Positions 9,441-18,004 of a stretch of 64,000 nucleotides of DNA are shown piece by piece (position 1 is the stretch's first letter; each line of letters opens with the position of its first letter). Under the pieces are notes generated by a model, which saw nothing but the letters and a program-made list of their open reading frames with translations, was not told where the DNA came from and did no database searches. Location: positions 1,302,001-1,366,000 of the forward strand of contig NC_035923.1 in assembly GCF_000348985.1 (NCBI RefSeq), read 5' to 3'. Origin of the DNA: Huiozyma naganishii CBS 8797. Lineage: Eukaryota > Ascomycota > Saccharomycetes > Saccharomycetales > Saccharomycetaceae. Made by a program: the position numbers and the translations under genes.

Positions 9441-10481
9441 TCAGTACACTGAGATGTAGTTTGTGATTCTTTCCCTTTGATTCTGAGCAATACACTCTGC
9501 AATCCAGGTGATGTTCCTGACTTCTTGCTCCTTCGACTTCATCCATGCCCAGACGGTGCTGATTGCGAACTGCTGCGTAAATGCGTCTCTGCACAGTTCC
9601 ATCTCCAAGCGGTAGAAATGGTCCTCCAAGTTGCTATCGTCCTCGAGCAGCGAGCGGTACTCGTAAACGTTATTCAGTGCGGCTCTCACGTTCTCGAAAT
9701 CCTTGGAGTTCGCGAGCATGTGGCTGACCAGAGGGTAGCACTTGCCCAAACAGGGCAGCAACTGTTGCTTCAACTCCGAGTCTACGTCCTCGCTCTGCAG
9801 TGAGTTCAGCGAGATGTTGATCGCTCTCCTATCGGCCTCGAATCCTAGCAACTCGAGCATGATCTCCCTTGCCGGTTGCTCGATTTCATTCTGTACGAAT
9901 TTCGCAAAGTCTTCCAAGTACGCCTTGTACAGTTTGTTTCTAATGATTTCAATGTTCATATCGTCCAGTTCGTTTGCGTTGTCGAAGCAGTCTGCGAAAT
10001 AGGGTGCCAGCGGGGTGTCGACGAGAACAGTATCGTACAGCGATTCCAGATCGGTAGCTACTGAAAGTGTAGGCAGTGTGTCGAACCAACCCAAGGGATG
10101 ACACCTACTGAGAATCTCGGACTTGTCGCGCTCGTGCACTGTGCCCGTGATCATCAGCGCGACGTTGTCGATCATGTAGCTGAAAGTGATGTAGTCCATG
10201 AACTTCTTCGACCGCCCGCTCAACTGGTTCCGGATATAATTGAATTCCTGGTACATCTTCTCCGCGGCAGCCTCCTGGACCATCGACGTGGTGAGGGATT
10301 CCTGAGGGACGTCCGACAAAAAATTCCCGTAATCCGTCGACGACAGCTGCAACCTCAGATCCTCCAGCGTCTCGCACTGCGTCAGATTCATGTACTGGTT
10401 CGAAGTCAGCAGCCCATTCCGGTACCCACGGACCACACCCTCTATAAACCCGTTATCAATATTGAAGTAGACACCTTCCAT
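9441..10481 (-). CDS. VMA6: V-type ATPase subunit d
   Basis: 346 residues from ATG 10479-10481 (345 in S. cerevisiae). It begins MEGVYFNIDNGFIEGVVRGY, the near-invariant start of V-ATPase subunit d. The frame continues upstream but only from non-ATG codons, so the family start was used. The subunit sits on the cytosolic face of the Vo ring and couples the central stalk to proton pumping at the vacuole membrane. Converges with the NGK1 counterpart, with a gap of about 110 bp. Confidence 0.97.
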   Translation of the reverse strand: MEGVYFNIDNGFIEGVVRGYRNGLLTSNQYMNLTQCETLEDLRLQLSSTDYGNFLSDVPQESLTTSMVQEAAAEKMYQEFNYIRNQLSGRSKKFMDYITFSYMIDNVALMITGTVHERDKSEILSRCHPLGWFDTLPTLSVATDLESLYDTVLVDTPLAPYFADCFDNANELDDMNIEIIRNKLYKAYLEDFAKFVQNEIEQPAREIMLELLGFEADRRAINISLNSLQSEDVDSELKQQLLPCLGKCYPLVSHMLANSKDFENVRAALNNVYEYRSLLEDDSNLEDHFYRLEMELCRDAFTQQFAISTVWAWMKSKEQEVRNITWIAECIAQNQRERITNYISVY

Positions 10482-11130
10482 ACTGTGTGAAGGGAAACTG
10501 CAGTGAAAAATGGATAATACAACCCAGCCAACAGATACACCCAAGAGAGTAGATTACAATCTGCAATTACCAATACCTGTCCGTACCTTACCAGCTCGCA
10601 AGAGACAACGGCATCGCAGGACAACAAGTAGCCTCTTCCGCTCCCTCTTCTCTGATGCTGTTTCATTGTAAGTGTTGTTTTCTTCATTTCGTGAAAGGTG
10701 ATGATAAATTTGTATTTTGTGACTGTTTTTGGCCTTTTCTGAAATCCGGACATTTTTCTTAATTTTTTTATTTGTTTTTATATTTTTTATATTTTTTGAA
10801 TTTTTCAATATTTAAATTTCCGTATTGGGTAATTGCTTGGTCCGCGGGCACCTCCTGCTGGTTTCTCCCTCTGGAGGCAAAGCGGGTTAGGCCCGGGAGT
10901 AGCTGGGCCTCTACCCAAGTGTCTGCCTACCGTTTTGTCTGTCTGTTTGTCTGCCTGGCCCTGGGCTGTCCACCACGCCTTCCCCCCCGCCAGAATAACA
11001 ACGGAACTGAACAGTTTTGCTAACTGACCACTTTTTGAACAGTGCAATGGAAGGTCATCTCCCCTACAGCAGCACTCCCAATTTGGATTAAACAGTGGAT
11101 ACACACAAGTAAGCACACACATATAACACA
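10482..11130. other. Divergent VMA6-RPL6 promoter region
   Basis: 649 bp between the two divergent starts. The VMA6-proximal half contains a long T-rich tract (about 10750-10815). The RPL6-proximal half is GC-rich with pyrimidine runs; CTACCCAAGTG near 10911 is a weak Rap1-like candidate. Simple CA repeats precede the RPL6 ATG. I see no gene here. Confidence 0.55.
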
Positions 11131-11664
11131 ATGACTGCCCAAGAAGCCCCCAAATGGTACCCATCCGAGGATGTCAGAGCTGCCAAGCAGACCAGAAAGG
11201 CCATCAGACCGCAGAAGTTGCGTGCGTCGTTGGTCCCAGGTACCGTTTTGATCCTGTTGGCCGGCCGTTTCAGAGGTAAGAGAGTCGTCTACTTGAAGCA
11301 CTTGGAGGACAACACCCTCCTGGTCTCCGGTCCATTCAAGGTCAACGGTGTCCCTCTAAGAAGAGTCAACGCCCGTTACGTCATCGCCACGTCTACCAAA
11401 GTCCCAGTGGCCTCCGTCAACGTCGAGAAATTCAACGTCGAGTACTTCGCCAGAGACGCCAAGCTGTCCAAGAAGGAGAAGAAGGAGGCTAACTTGTTTC
11501 CAGAACAGCAGAAGAAGGAAATCAGCGCCGCTAGAGTCGAGGACCAAAAAACCGTCGACAAAGCTTTGTTGGCTGAGATCAAGAAGACCCCACTGTTGAA
11601 ACAGTACTTGGCTTCGTCTTTCTCCTTGAAGAGCGGTGACAAGCCTCACTTGTTAAAATTTTAA
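11131..11664 (+). CDS. RPL6: 60S ribosomal protein L6 (eL6)
   Basis: 177 residues (176 in S. cerevisiae). It starts [19 protein letters not shown] and continues [21 protein letters not shown], nearly identical to yeast Rpl6. It is a structural protein of the large subunit. Codon use is strongly biased. Order VMA6-RPL6-(AGO1)-FPR4 matches YLR447C-YLR449W, so it corresponds to RPL6B. The reading frame is continuous from the ATG, whereas the S. cerevisiae RPL6 genes are interrupted by an intron a few codons after the start. Confidence 0.97.
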   Translation: MTAQEAPKWYPSEDVRAAKQTRKAIRPQKLRASLVPGTVLILLAGRFRGKRVVYLKHLEDNTLLVSGPFKVNGVPLRRVNARYVIATSTKVPVASVNVEKFNVEYFARDAKLSKKEKKEANLFPEQQKKEISAARVEDQKTVDKALLAEIKKTPLLKQYLASSFSLKSGDKPHLLKF

Positions 11665-12288
11665 ATGCAGCAAGAGCAAGCACAGCAAGAAAACAGGTTC
11701 TTGTACTAGATAAAAAAGATGCAATAATAACATCATCATCATCATCATCGCCATCATGCATCGCCACTCACCCATCACCGCCCGCGTTACGTATATCAAT
11801 CTCTTTAGAAACCCACTAATCAATCAAATATAGCACTATAACATTATCAGTTCAGCAATAGAGAGCAAACACACTGTAGTAGAGGTTTATTACTGTAAAA
11901 ACTGCGCGGCGCTACCACAACACGGATCTTTCCCTTTTGGGAAGGAATATTAGAATTTGAATCGCATTGCTTTTTTTGTGTAAAAGTTGAAGATCGCTAT
12001 CAACAGAGAAGTCATTCGAAGAGACACTACAGTTGCGAGACTTAAGGGCACGGATGACGCACCTTCACGTAGAGCTACGAGGAGGTAGCTGGTCTGGATA
12101 CCGAGTTCGAGACTCTCTGTTTGTGTGTGTGCTTTTTTTTTTTTTTGTAGACGAACAGCGATAGGTATCTTTCCTCTGCTTCTGCTCAGACACAGGCTAC
12201 GTTGGATCCAGCTTTGTTCAGATAAGAAAAGCTTGTGAGACGCTCAAGAGACGCTCAAGAAGCACAGTTACTCTGGGTCAATTGAGAT
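11665..12288. other. RPL6 3' region and AGO1 promoter
   Basis: The RPL6 3' region has a short CAT run near 11730-11750. The AGO1-proximal part has a T tract of about 14 near 12135 and short direct repeats (GACGCTCAAGA) at about 12239-12260. No gene or strong regulatory motif is recognised. Confidence 0.5.
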
Positions 12289-15200
12289 ATGTCTGCTCCA
12301 GTTGGGTTTTCTGGCAGCGTGCCACCACCGCCTCCTGCCGTGGTTACTGACTCTGTGGCGAAGGGTGAGAAGAAGAAGAAGTCCAAGAAGCCAAAGGAGG
12401 ACGGTGCAGAGGGGGCGGAGAAGAAGAAGTCTAAGAAACCAAAGGATGATTCCCCTGGTTCTGCCGAAAAGAAGAAGAAATCTAAGAAACCAAAGGACGA
12501 TTCTCCAGGTAGCGCCGAGAAGAAAAAGAAGTCTAAGAAGGAGGATGGTGCAGAGGGGACTGAAAAGAAGAAGAAATCCAAAAAGGACGACTCTTTTAGT
12601 TCAACTGAGAAGAAGTCTAAGAAGGACGATTCTCCTAGTTCTACTGAGAAGAAGAAGAAGTCTAAGAAGGACGATTCTCCTAGTTCTACTGAGAAGAAGA
12701 AGAAGTCTAAGAAGGACGATTCTCCTAGTTCTACTGAGAAGAAGAAGAAGTCTAAGTCCAAGAGTAAGGGCGATGCTGTTGCCGGTGTCGCCGCTTCTCT
12801 TTCAGAGATGAGTATTGGGGACTCAGAAGCGGACAAATCAGTCGCTATTGAAACTGCACATGGAGCAGTGGAAGTGGACGGTATTGCCATGTCCGCTAAG
12901 GCTTTCGATATGACCGAAGTTAAGAGCGCCGAGGAGACTCCCAAATATGGCGCCAACGAGTACAAAGTCTGCGGTAGACTAGACTACGGTACTAAGGGTA
13001 CAAAGGTAGATGTGCTAACAAATCACCTCGTTCTCTCCTTGGGGGACGACGTCACAGGTGTGAAAAACAGCGAATTGGACCCATGGTGGAAATCAGCGTT
13101 CATTTTCACCTACCATATTGGTTTCAAGACTCCAGCTGCCCCACCTGCTAGAAATGGGCGCAGTATGCCACCTCCACCACCACTATCTAAGCCAAAGAAG
13201 TACGAATTGATCGAGGCTCTCTTCGCAGAGGACGAAACTCTGTACAAGTACAAGGACAGAATCGCCTTCAACGGTGAGGAGACTTTGTACTCACACGTTC
13301 CTCTAGAAGAATTCACTCTATTCGATGGATGTTGGGATATAAGTAACAAGCAGAAGAACAAGATCTCTGTCGTTGGTTTGAACTCGGGTAAAAAGACCCA
13401 GATCAATGAATTGGCTTCTCAAGTTGTTCTGAAATTCGTTTCAAAAGTAGGGCTGGCCGACATCTACAGAGGTACTTTGGGTAAAGTCCCAGAGGATCAA
13501 GAAGACAAAATGTCTGCTCCAGAAAAAGCCATTTTCTTATCCTTGCTTGGTGTCAAATTGATGCAAACTAATGACCCCATCTTCCAAGTCCATGGGAACA
13601 AATTCTTCGTTTTCAACAAATACTCGAGGACTACTCCGTTCCAAATGGGTGCGTACTTGATGCACGGGTTCACCGTTTCTCTGAGATACGCCTACGGGTC
13701 CGTTCTTTTGAACACCGTTAACGTTGCTATGCCATTCTACAAGCATACCAAATACCTACCAGGTGATCCTAAATTTAAGGAAGATGAGAAGACTCAGTTC
13801 TCATTGTTGGATTGGATCTTCGAGTGCTACCAAACTGCGGCCCTCGACAGAAACAGTAGAGGAGTCGATACTAAGGGCACCCCATCGGCGAACAGCATCA
13901 ACTTCTTCGTCGACAAGAACAACGATGTTAAAGATCTGTTGAAGGGACTGAAAGTGTACAGACCGTACATCAACTACAGTGTCAACCCAGATGGTACTTC
14001 TAAGCCACCAAAGAAACAAAAATCCAAGGGTATCGTCGGTTTCGCAAGAGAGACCGCAGACTCGCTAAAGTTCAACGTGACGCCAAGCGATGTTGCCAAC
14101 AAACTGGCCGTCGCAAACGAAAAGCCATTCAAGATGTCCATCACAGAATACTTCGCCAAGAAGTACAACATCAAATTGAAATATCCAGGTGTTAAGCTGG
14201 TCAGTCTAGGTGGCTCGAACGTCGTTCCACCAGAATGTTTGACTATTGTCCCAGGGCAGAAGCTAAAGGGTCAAATAAAGGACGAGAAAGCTGTGATCGA
14301 CTTCACGGCATTGAGACCCGGCGAGAAATTCAAGGCCATCAACAAATTGGCCTTGCCATTGATCAAGAAGGCGTTGACCCCAGACGAGGAAAAAGTTCAG
14401 GCGCCACACAATTCCGATTACACTTTCTTGAAAGTGCCATCTCGTGTTATCGACGCTCCAGTGGTTCAGTTCTCTAAGTCCACCGTTGAATACGTCGACA
14501 AACCCTTTGGAACAAAGGTTGCTGGCTCGAAAGTTCAACACCAGGAGACCAAGGGTAACTGGAACTTGGTTGGTCACGAATTCATCGAAACACCTAAGAA
14601 CAAGTTGACAATCAGACCAGTGTGTATTGGGGACTCCGACAGAGCGCCACCAGGCGACGTCTTGAACCAGATCAGAGAGAGTGTCCTAAAGTTTGCTTCC
14701 GATGTCGCCAAAGTTGGTGTCGATTTTGACGTTGCTGACAAGCCCGTCCTGATCAACAACTTCGACTCTCCAAGACGTAAAGTCTCAGGTTGTGGTGGTC
14801 GTGGCGGTCGCGGTGGCCGTGGTGGTCGTGGTGGCCGTGGTGGTTTCGGTGGACGTCCACAGGTGTCCTTTGAGATCACCCCAGGTGAGGAGGATCTATG
14901 CAACCTTCTGCAGAATGTCCCAGCTAACAGCTACGTTCTGTTCATCTTGCCAAAGGCTAACCAAGATACCGTTTATAACAGGTTGAAGTACCTGGCCGAC
15001 TTGAAGTACGGTGTTATCAACTCTTGTGTTCTATGGAACAACTTGAGGAAAAACTCTGCGCAGTACAACGTCAACGTTGTCATGAAGATGAACTTGAAAT
15101 TGCAAGGTGTGAACCATTCGCTAGCGAATGACGATTTGAAGTTGTTGATGGATGAGGCTACAGGGTTGCCATTCATGATTCTGGGTGCCGATGTGACACA

Positions 15201-16023
15201 TTACCCAGAGGAGGATCAAAACTCGATCTCTGCACTGGTCGGTTCCATTGACGGCAAATTCGCCCAGTTTCCAGGTTCCTACATGCTACAGGACGGTCCC
15301 GGTGAGGAGTCCATTGCTGGTATTGGCAACATGGTGTACGACCGGTTGAGAATCTATTCTGAACATAACATGGGCCAATTACCTCCAAAGATTCTGTTCT
15401 ACAGAGATGGTACCTCCGAATCCCAATTCTCAGAGATTGTAAAGGTCGAAGTGAAGGGTCTCAAGGAGGCTTTGAGGAAGTTCGGTTCGAAGTTGTTGGG
15501 TGGTAAGAAATACGATCCACCTGTGACTACTATCTCTGTCGTGAAGAGGAACCAAGTAAGATTCATGCCACTTCACGAGAACGCAGAAAATGGGAACTCG
15601 GAAAGTGTCGCTGTCCAATCCATGGGCAACGTCATGCCCGGTACCGTGGTCGACAGGGGGATCACCTCCTCTGCCCATTTCGATTTCTTCCTGCAATCGC
15701 AACAGGCTTTGAAGGGTACCGGTGTCCCCTGTCACTACTGGTGTATCTACGACGAGAACGAGTTCACCTCGGATTACTTGCAACAGGTCACACACAGTCT
15801 GTGCTACGTTTTCGGCAGGTCCAGCACGAGTATCAAAGTGGCGTCGCCCGTGTACTACGCGGACTTGCTCTGCGAGCGTGGTGCCCAGTACTTCAAGGCG
15901 AACTTCAACGCCGCGAAACAAGAGTTTGTCAAGACGAACAAGCAGAAGGACGCCGTGCTACCCGCCGGTTTGCTTCTACCCGCTGTCAACAAGAAAGTCC
16001 AGGACATCATGTATTACATCTGA
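12289..16023 (+). CDS. AGO1: Argonaute, budding-yeast type (catalytic)
   Basis: 1244 residues, close to the 1251-residue Argonaute of Vanderwaltozyma (Kluyveromyces) polyspora. Layout: a proline stretch near the start; a lysine-rich repetitive tail (about 25-160) including three identical 15-residue units; N, L1 and PAZ regions (about 215-650); L2/MID with an RGG-rich insertion (about 834-853); and a C-terminal PIWI domain. PIWI residues in place are D968 (GADVTHYP), E1007 (GEES), D1040 (YRDGTSES) and D1192 (PVYYADLL), a full DEDD slicer tetrad of the fungal type. MID shows the phosphate-pocket pattern Y-x-x-L-K followed by a conserved lysine (MKMNLKLQG). In RNAi-positive yeasts Ago1 uses Dcr1-made siRNAs against transposons; DCR1 is not in this window. 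It lies between RPL6 and FPR4, a slot that is empty in S. cerevisiae. Codons are biased like those of a well expressed gene. Confidence 0.96.
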   Translation: MSAPVGFSGSVPPPPPAVVTDSVAKGEKKKKSKKPKEDGAEGAEKKKSKKPKDDSPGSAEKKKKSKKPKDDSPGSAEKKKKSKKEDGAEGTEKKKKSKKDDSFSSTEKKSKKDDSPSSTEKKKKSKKDDSPSSTEKKKKSKKDDSPSSTEKKKKSKSKSKGDAVAGVAASLSEMSIGDSEADKSVAIETAHGAVEVDGIAMSAKAFDMTEVKSAEETPKYGANEYKVCGRLDYGTKGTKVDVLTNHLVLSLGDDVTGVKNSELDPWWKSAFIFTYHIGFKTPAAPPARNGRSMPPPPPLSKPKKYELIEALFAEDETLYKYKDRIAFNGEETLYSHVPLEEFTLFDGCWDISNKQKNKISVVGLNSGKKTQINELASQVVLKFVSKVGLADIYRGTLGKVPEDQEDKMSAPEKAIFLSLLGVKLMQTNDPIFQVHGNKFFVFNKYSRTTPFQMGAYLMHGFTVSLRYAYGSVLLNTVNVAMPFYKHTKYLPGDPKFKEDEKTQFSLLDWIFECYQTAALDRNSRGVDTKGTPSANSINFFVDKNNDVKDLLKGLKVYRPYINYSVNPDGTSKPPKKQKSKGIVGFARETADSLKFNVTPSDVANKLAVANEKPFKMSITEYFAKKYNIKLKYPGVKLVSLGGSNVVPPECLTIVPGQKLKGQIKDEKAVIDFTALRPGEKFKAINKLALPLIKKALTPDEEKVQAPHNSDYTFLKVPSRVIDAPVVQFSKSTVEYVDKPFGTKVAGSKVQHQETKGNWNLVGHEFIETPKNKLTIRPVCIGDSDRAPPGDVLNQIRESVLKFASDVAKVGVDFDVADKPVLINNFDSPRRKVSGCGGRGGRGGRGGRGGRGGFGGRPQVSFEITPGEEDLCNLLQNVPANSYVLFILPKANQDTVYNRLKYLADLKYGVINSCVLWNNLRKNSAQYNVNVVMKMNLKLQGVNHSLANDDLKLLMDEATGLPFMILGADVTHYPEEDQNSISALVGSIDGKFAQFPGSYMLQDGPGEESIAGIGNMVYDRLRIYSEHNMGQLPPKILFYRDGTSESQFSEIVKVEVKGLKEALRKFGSKLLGGKKYDPPVTTISVVKRNQVRFMPLHENAENGNSESVAVQSMGNVMPGTVVDRGITSSAHFDFFLQSQQALKGTGVPCHYWCIYDENEFTSDYLQQVTHSLCYVFGRSSTSIKVASPVYYADLLCERGAQYFKANFNAAKQEFVKTNKQKDAVLPAGLLLPAVNKKVQDIMYYI
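12616..12750 (+). repeat. Three perfect 45-bp tandem repeats in AGO1
   Basis: Units 12616-12660, 12661-12705 and 12706-12750 are identical at the DNA level and encode residues 110-154 of AGO1 (SKKDDSPSSTEKKKK per unit). Degenerate copies lie upstream from about 12430. Perfect DNA identity points to recent expansion or concerted homogenisation. Confidence 0.93.
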
Positions 16024-16241
16024 TTGTCGAGACACAGTCGCACATGTTCTTTTTCTCCCTGTGCTGTCACTGTTTGCTTTTTTTGTTACTTTCTCTAGTT
16101 TTCTTCTATATATACTCCCTATCTACGCTGTGTTGTAGCCTTTATACACCGTATTACAGCTTACCTTTTACTCCAGCACACTCTGCACCGCCATCCCATC
16201 GCCGTCATCGCAGGAATTCGTTACTTTTCCTCTTTCGGAAC

Positions 16242-16278
16242 GCGATGAGCTCTGAAAAATTTTCAGACGAAAAATTTT
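16242..16278 (+). promoter_or_regulatory. PAC plus two RRPE elements upstream of FPR4
   Basis: A perfect PAC core GCGATGAG (16242-16249) is followed by a perfect RRPE TGAAAAATTTT (16253-16263) and a second AAAAATTTT (16270-16278). This pair is the hallmark of the yeast ribosome-biogenesis regulon (Dot6/Tod6 and Stb3 sites). It lies about 150-185 bp upstream of the FPR4 ATG and predicts co-regulation with rRNA processing genes. The rest of 16024-16426 shows no gene. Confidence 0.85.
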
Positions 16279-16426
16279 CCAGTTTTTAATATAAAACAGA
16301 TTTGGGACCCCACGGTGCCATTGACAAGTCGGTTTAGTTGACTGTTGTTGTTGGTGCTGGGGCGAGATAGGGCTACGATATCAAAGCATCCGTACACTCA
16401 GAAACTACCACAAGAAGGAAAGAAAA

Positions 16427-17701
16427 ATGGCCGACATGTTACCGCTTGCTACCTACACTTTGAATGTAGAACCATACGAGCCCACTCCAGCTGTCAGCTT
16501 TGACAAGCCTGTCACTATCAGGATCACCATGGCTGCGATCGACCCAGAGGCCTTCGATGACGAGAAGAAGCCATCGACGCTGAGGATGATTAAGAGAAAC
16601 CCGGATTTCGAAGAGGATGACGATGACGAGCAGGCAGACAGTGAAGAGGAGGAGGAAGAAGAAGAGGAGGAGGAGGAGGAGAAAGACCAGAGCAAGAGTG
16701 CTGGGAAGAAGGGTAAGAAGCAGTCGAGTCAGAAGAAACAGGAAGAGGAAGAAGAAGAGCAAGAGGAGGACGAAGAGGACAGCGACGATGAATTGTTGGA
16801 GGACAACGAGTTCGAAGAGTGTGTTCTCTTGACTTTGTCTCCAGAGACCTCGTTCCAGCAGGCTATCGACATCACAATTGCCCCAGAGGAGGATATCCAG
16901 TTTGTTGTCACCGGTTCTTACACCGTTTCGCTGACCGGGAACTACGTCAAGCACCCATTCGACACTATAATGGACTCTGAGGACGACGAGTGTGATGACG
17001 AAGACTATGACAGTGAGGAGTACGACGACCAACTGATCCAGGACGAGTACCAAGACGACGACGACGAAGAAGAAGAAGAACTGAGCGACGAATTGGACGA
17101 CTTGGAGGACGCCAGCGACGTCGAGGGCCGCATTGAGGAGCTGGTCGCGAAGGACGAGCACAAGAGCAACAAGAGGAAGCAACAAGACGAGGAGGAGGTC
17201 CCAGCTAAGAAGTCCAAGAAGGAGGCCAAAGAGGAAAAGAAGGTCAAAGAGGAAAAGAAGGCCAAAGAGGAAAAGAAGGCCAAAGAGGAAAAGAAGGCCA
17301 AGAAGGTCGAGTTCAAGAAAAACCTAGAGGAGGGCCCAACGAAGAAGAAGGAGGAGGCGAAGCCAAAGGCCAAAGTTCTACAGGGCGGCATCGTCATCGA
17401 AGACCGCGTCACCGGTAAGGGCAGCCAGGCAAAGAAGGGAACTAGAGTCGGTATGAGATACATCGGGAAATTGAAGAACGGTAAAGTCTTCGACAAGAAC
17501 ACCAACGGGAAGCCATTCGTCTTCAAATTGGGCCACGGTGAAGTCATCAAGGGATGGGATATCGGTGTTGCCGGTATGGCCGTCGGCGGCGAGCGCAGAA
17601 TCATCATTCCATCTGCCTACGCTTACGGGAAGTCCGCTCTGCCAGGGATCCCAGCCAACTCCGAATTGACATTCGACGTCAAACTGGTCTCCATGAAATA
17701 A
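16427..17701 (+). CDS. FPR4: Nucleolar FKBP-type prolyl isomerase Fpr3/Fpr4
   Basis: 424 residues (392 for Fpr4, 411 for Fpr3). An N-terminal nucleoplasmin-like domain ([21 protein letters not shown] onward) is interrupted by long Glu/Asp runs, followed by a lysine-rich KEEKKA repeat tract (about 265-290) and a C-terminal FKBP domain (about 320-424) with [25 protein letters not shown] and [12 protein letters not shown]. Fpr4 is a histone chaperone and proline isomerase acting on histone H3 tails in the nucleolus. Position between RPL6/AGO1 and HMG2 matches YLR449W (FPR4). Confidence 0.93.
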   Translation: MADMLPLATYTLNVEPYEPTPAVSFDKPVTIRITMAAIDPEAFDDEKKPSTLRMIKRNPDFEEDDDDEQADSEEEEEEEEEEEEEKDQSKSAGKKGKKQSSQKKQEEEEEEQEEDEEDSDDELLEDNEFEECVLLTLSPETSFQQAIDITIAPEEDIQFVVTGSYTVSLTGNYVKHPFDTIMDSEDDECDDEDYDSEEYDDQLIQDEYQDDDDEEEEELSDELDDLEDASDVEGRIEELVAKDEHKSNKRKQQDEEEVPAKKSKKEAKEEKKVKEEKKAKEEKKAKEEKKAKKVEFKKNLEEGPTKKKEEAKPKAKVLQGGIVIEDRVTGKGSQAKKGTRVGMRYIGKLKNGKVFDKNTNGKPFVFKLGHGEVIKGWDIGVAGMAVGGERRIIIPSAYAYGKSALPGIPANSELTFDVKLVSMK

Positions 17702-18004
17702 GATACTTAAGTATTAGTATATATCCATTTCATAGAAACATGTTTCAAAACACACCCGGGATTAACAGAGCACGTATGAGGTGCTGAGAATCCCGTGACA
17801 TGACGTTTCTATCGTCAGTTTAGTCAATATTACAGTACGTACGTGTGTATCTTTCTTTTTTGTGACAGATTTTTTATATGATATTTCAGATCGCCTTTTA
17901 TAACAAGACGCGAGGGGGACCCACCATCTATTCAGACGCTGGAGGTTGCTGTTGGATAACTCTCTTCTGACAAGAGGGCGGCAGAGTGCTGGAACGGGTT
18001 TGAG

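Noticed and set aside
11730..11752. CAT trinucleotide run after RPL6
   Set aside because: Short simple repeat in a 3' region with no further structure.
12255..12965. Open minus-strand frame of 236 codons over the AGO1 N-terminus, rich in Phe/Leu/Ser
   Set aside because: It is the complement of the lysine/serine repeat tail of AGO1 and has no independent features.
16439..17185. Minus-strand frame of 248 codons rich in Leu/Val/Phe opposite FPR4
   Set aside because: It mirrors the Glu/Asp-rich tracts of FPR4.
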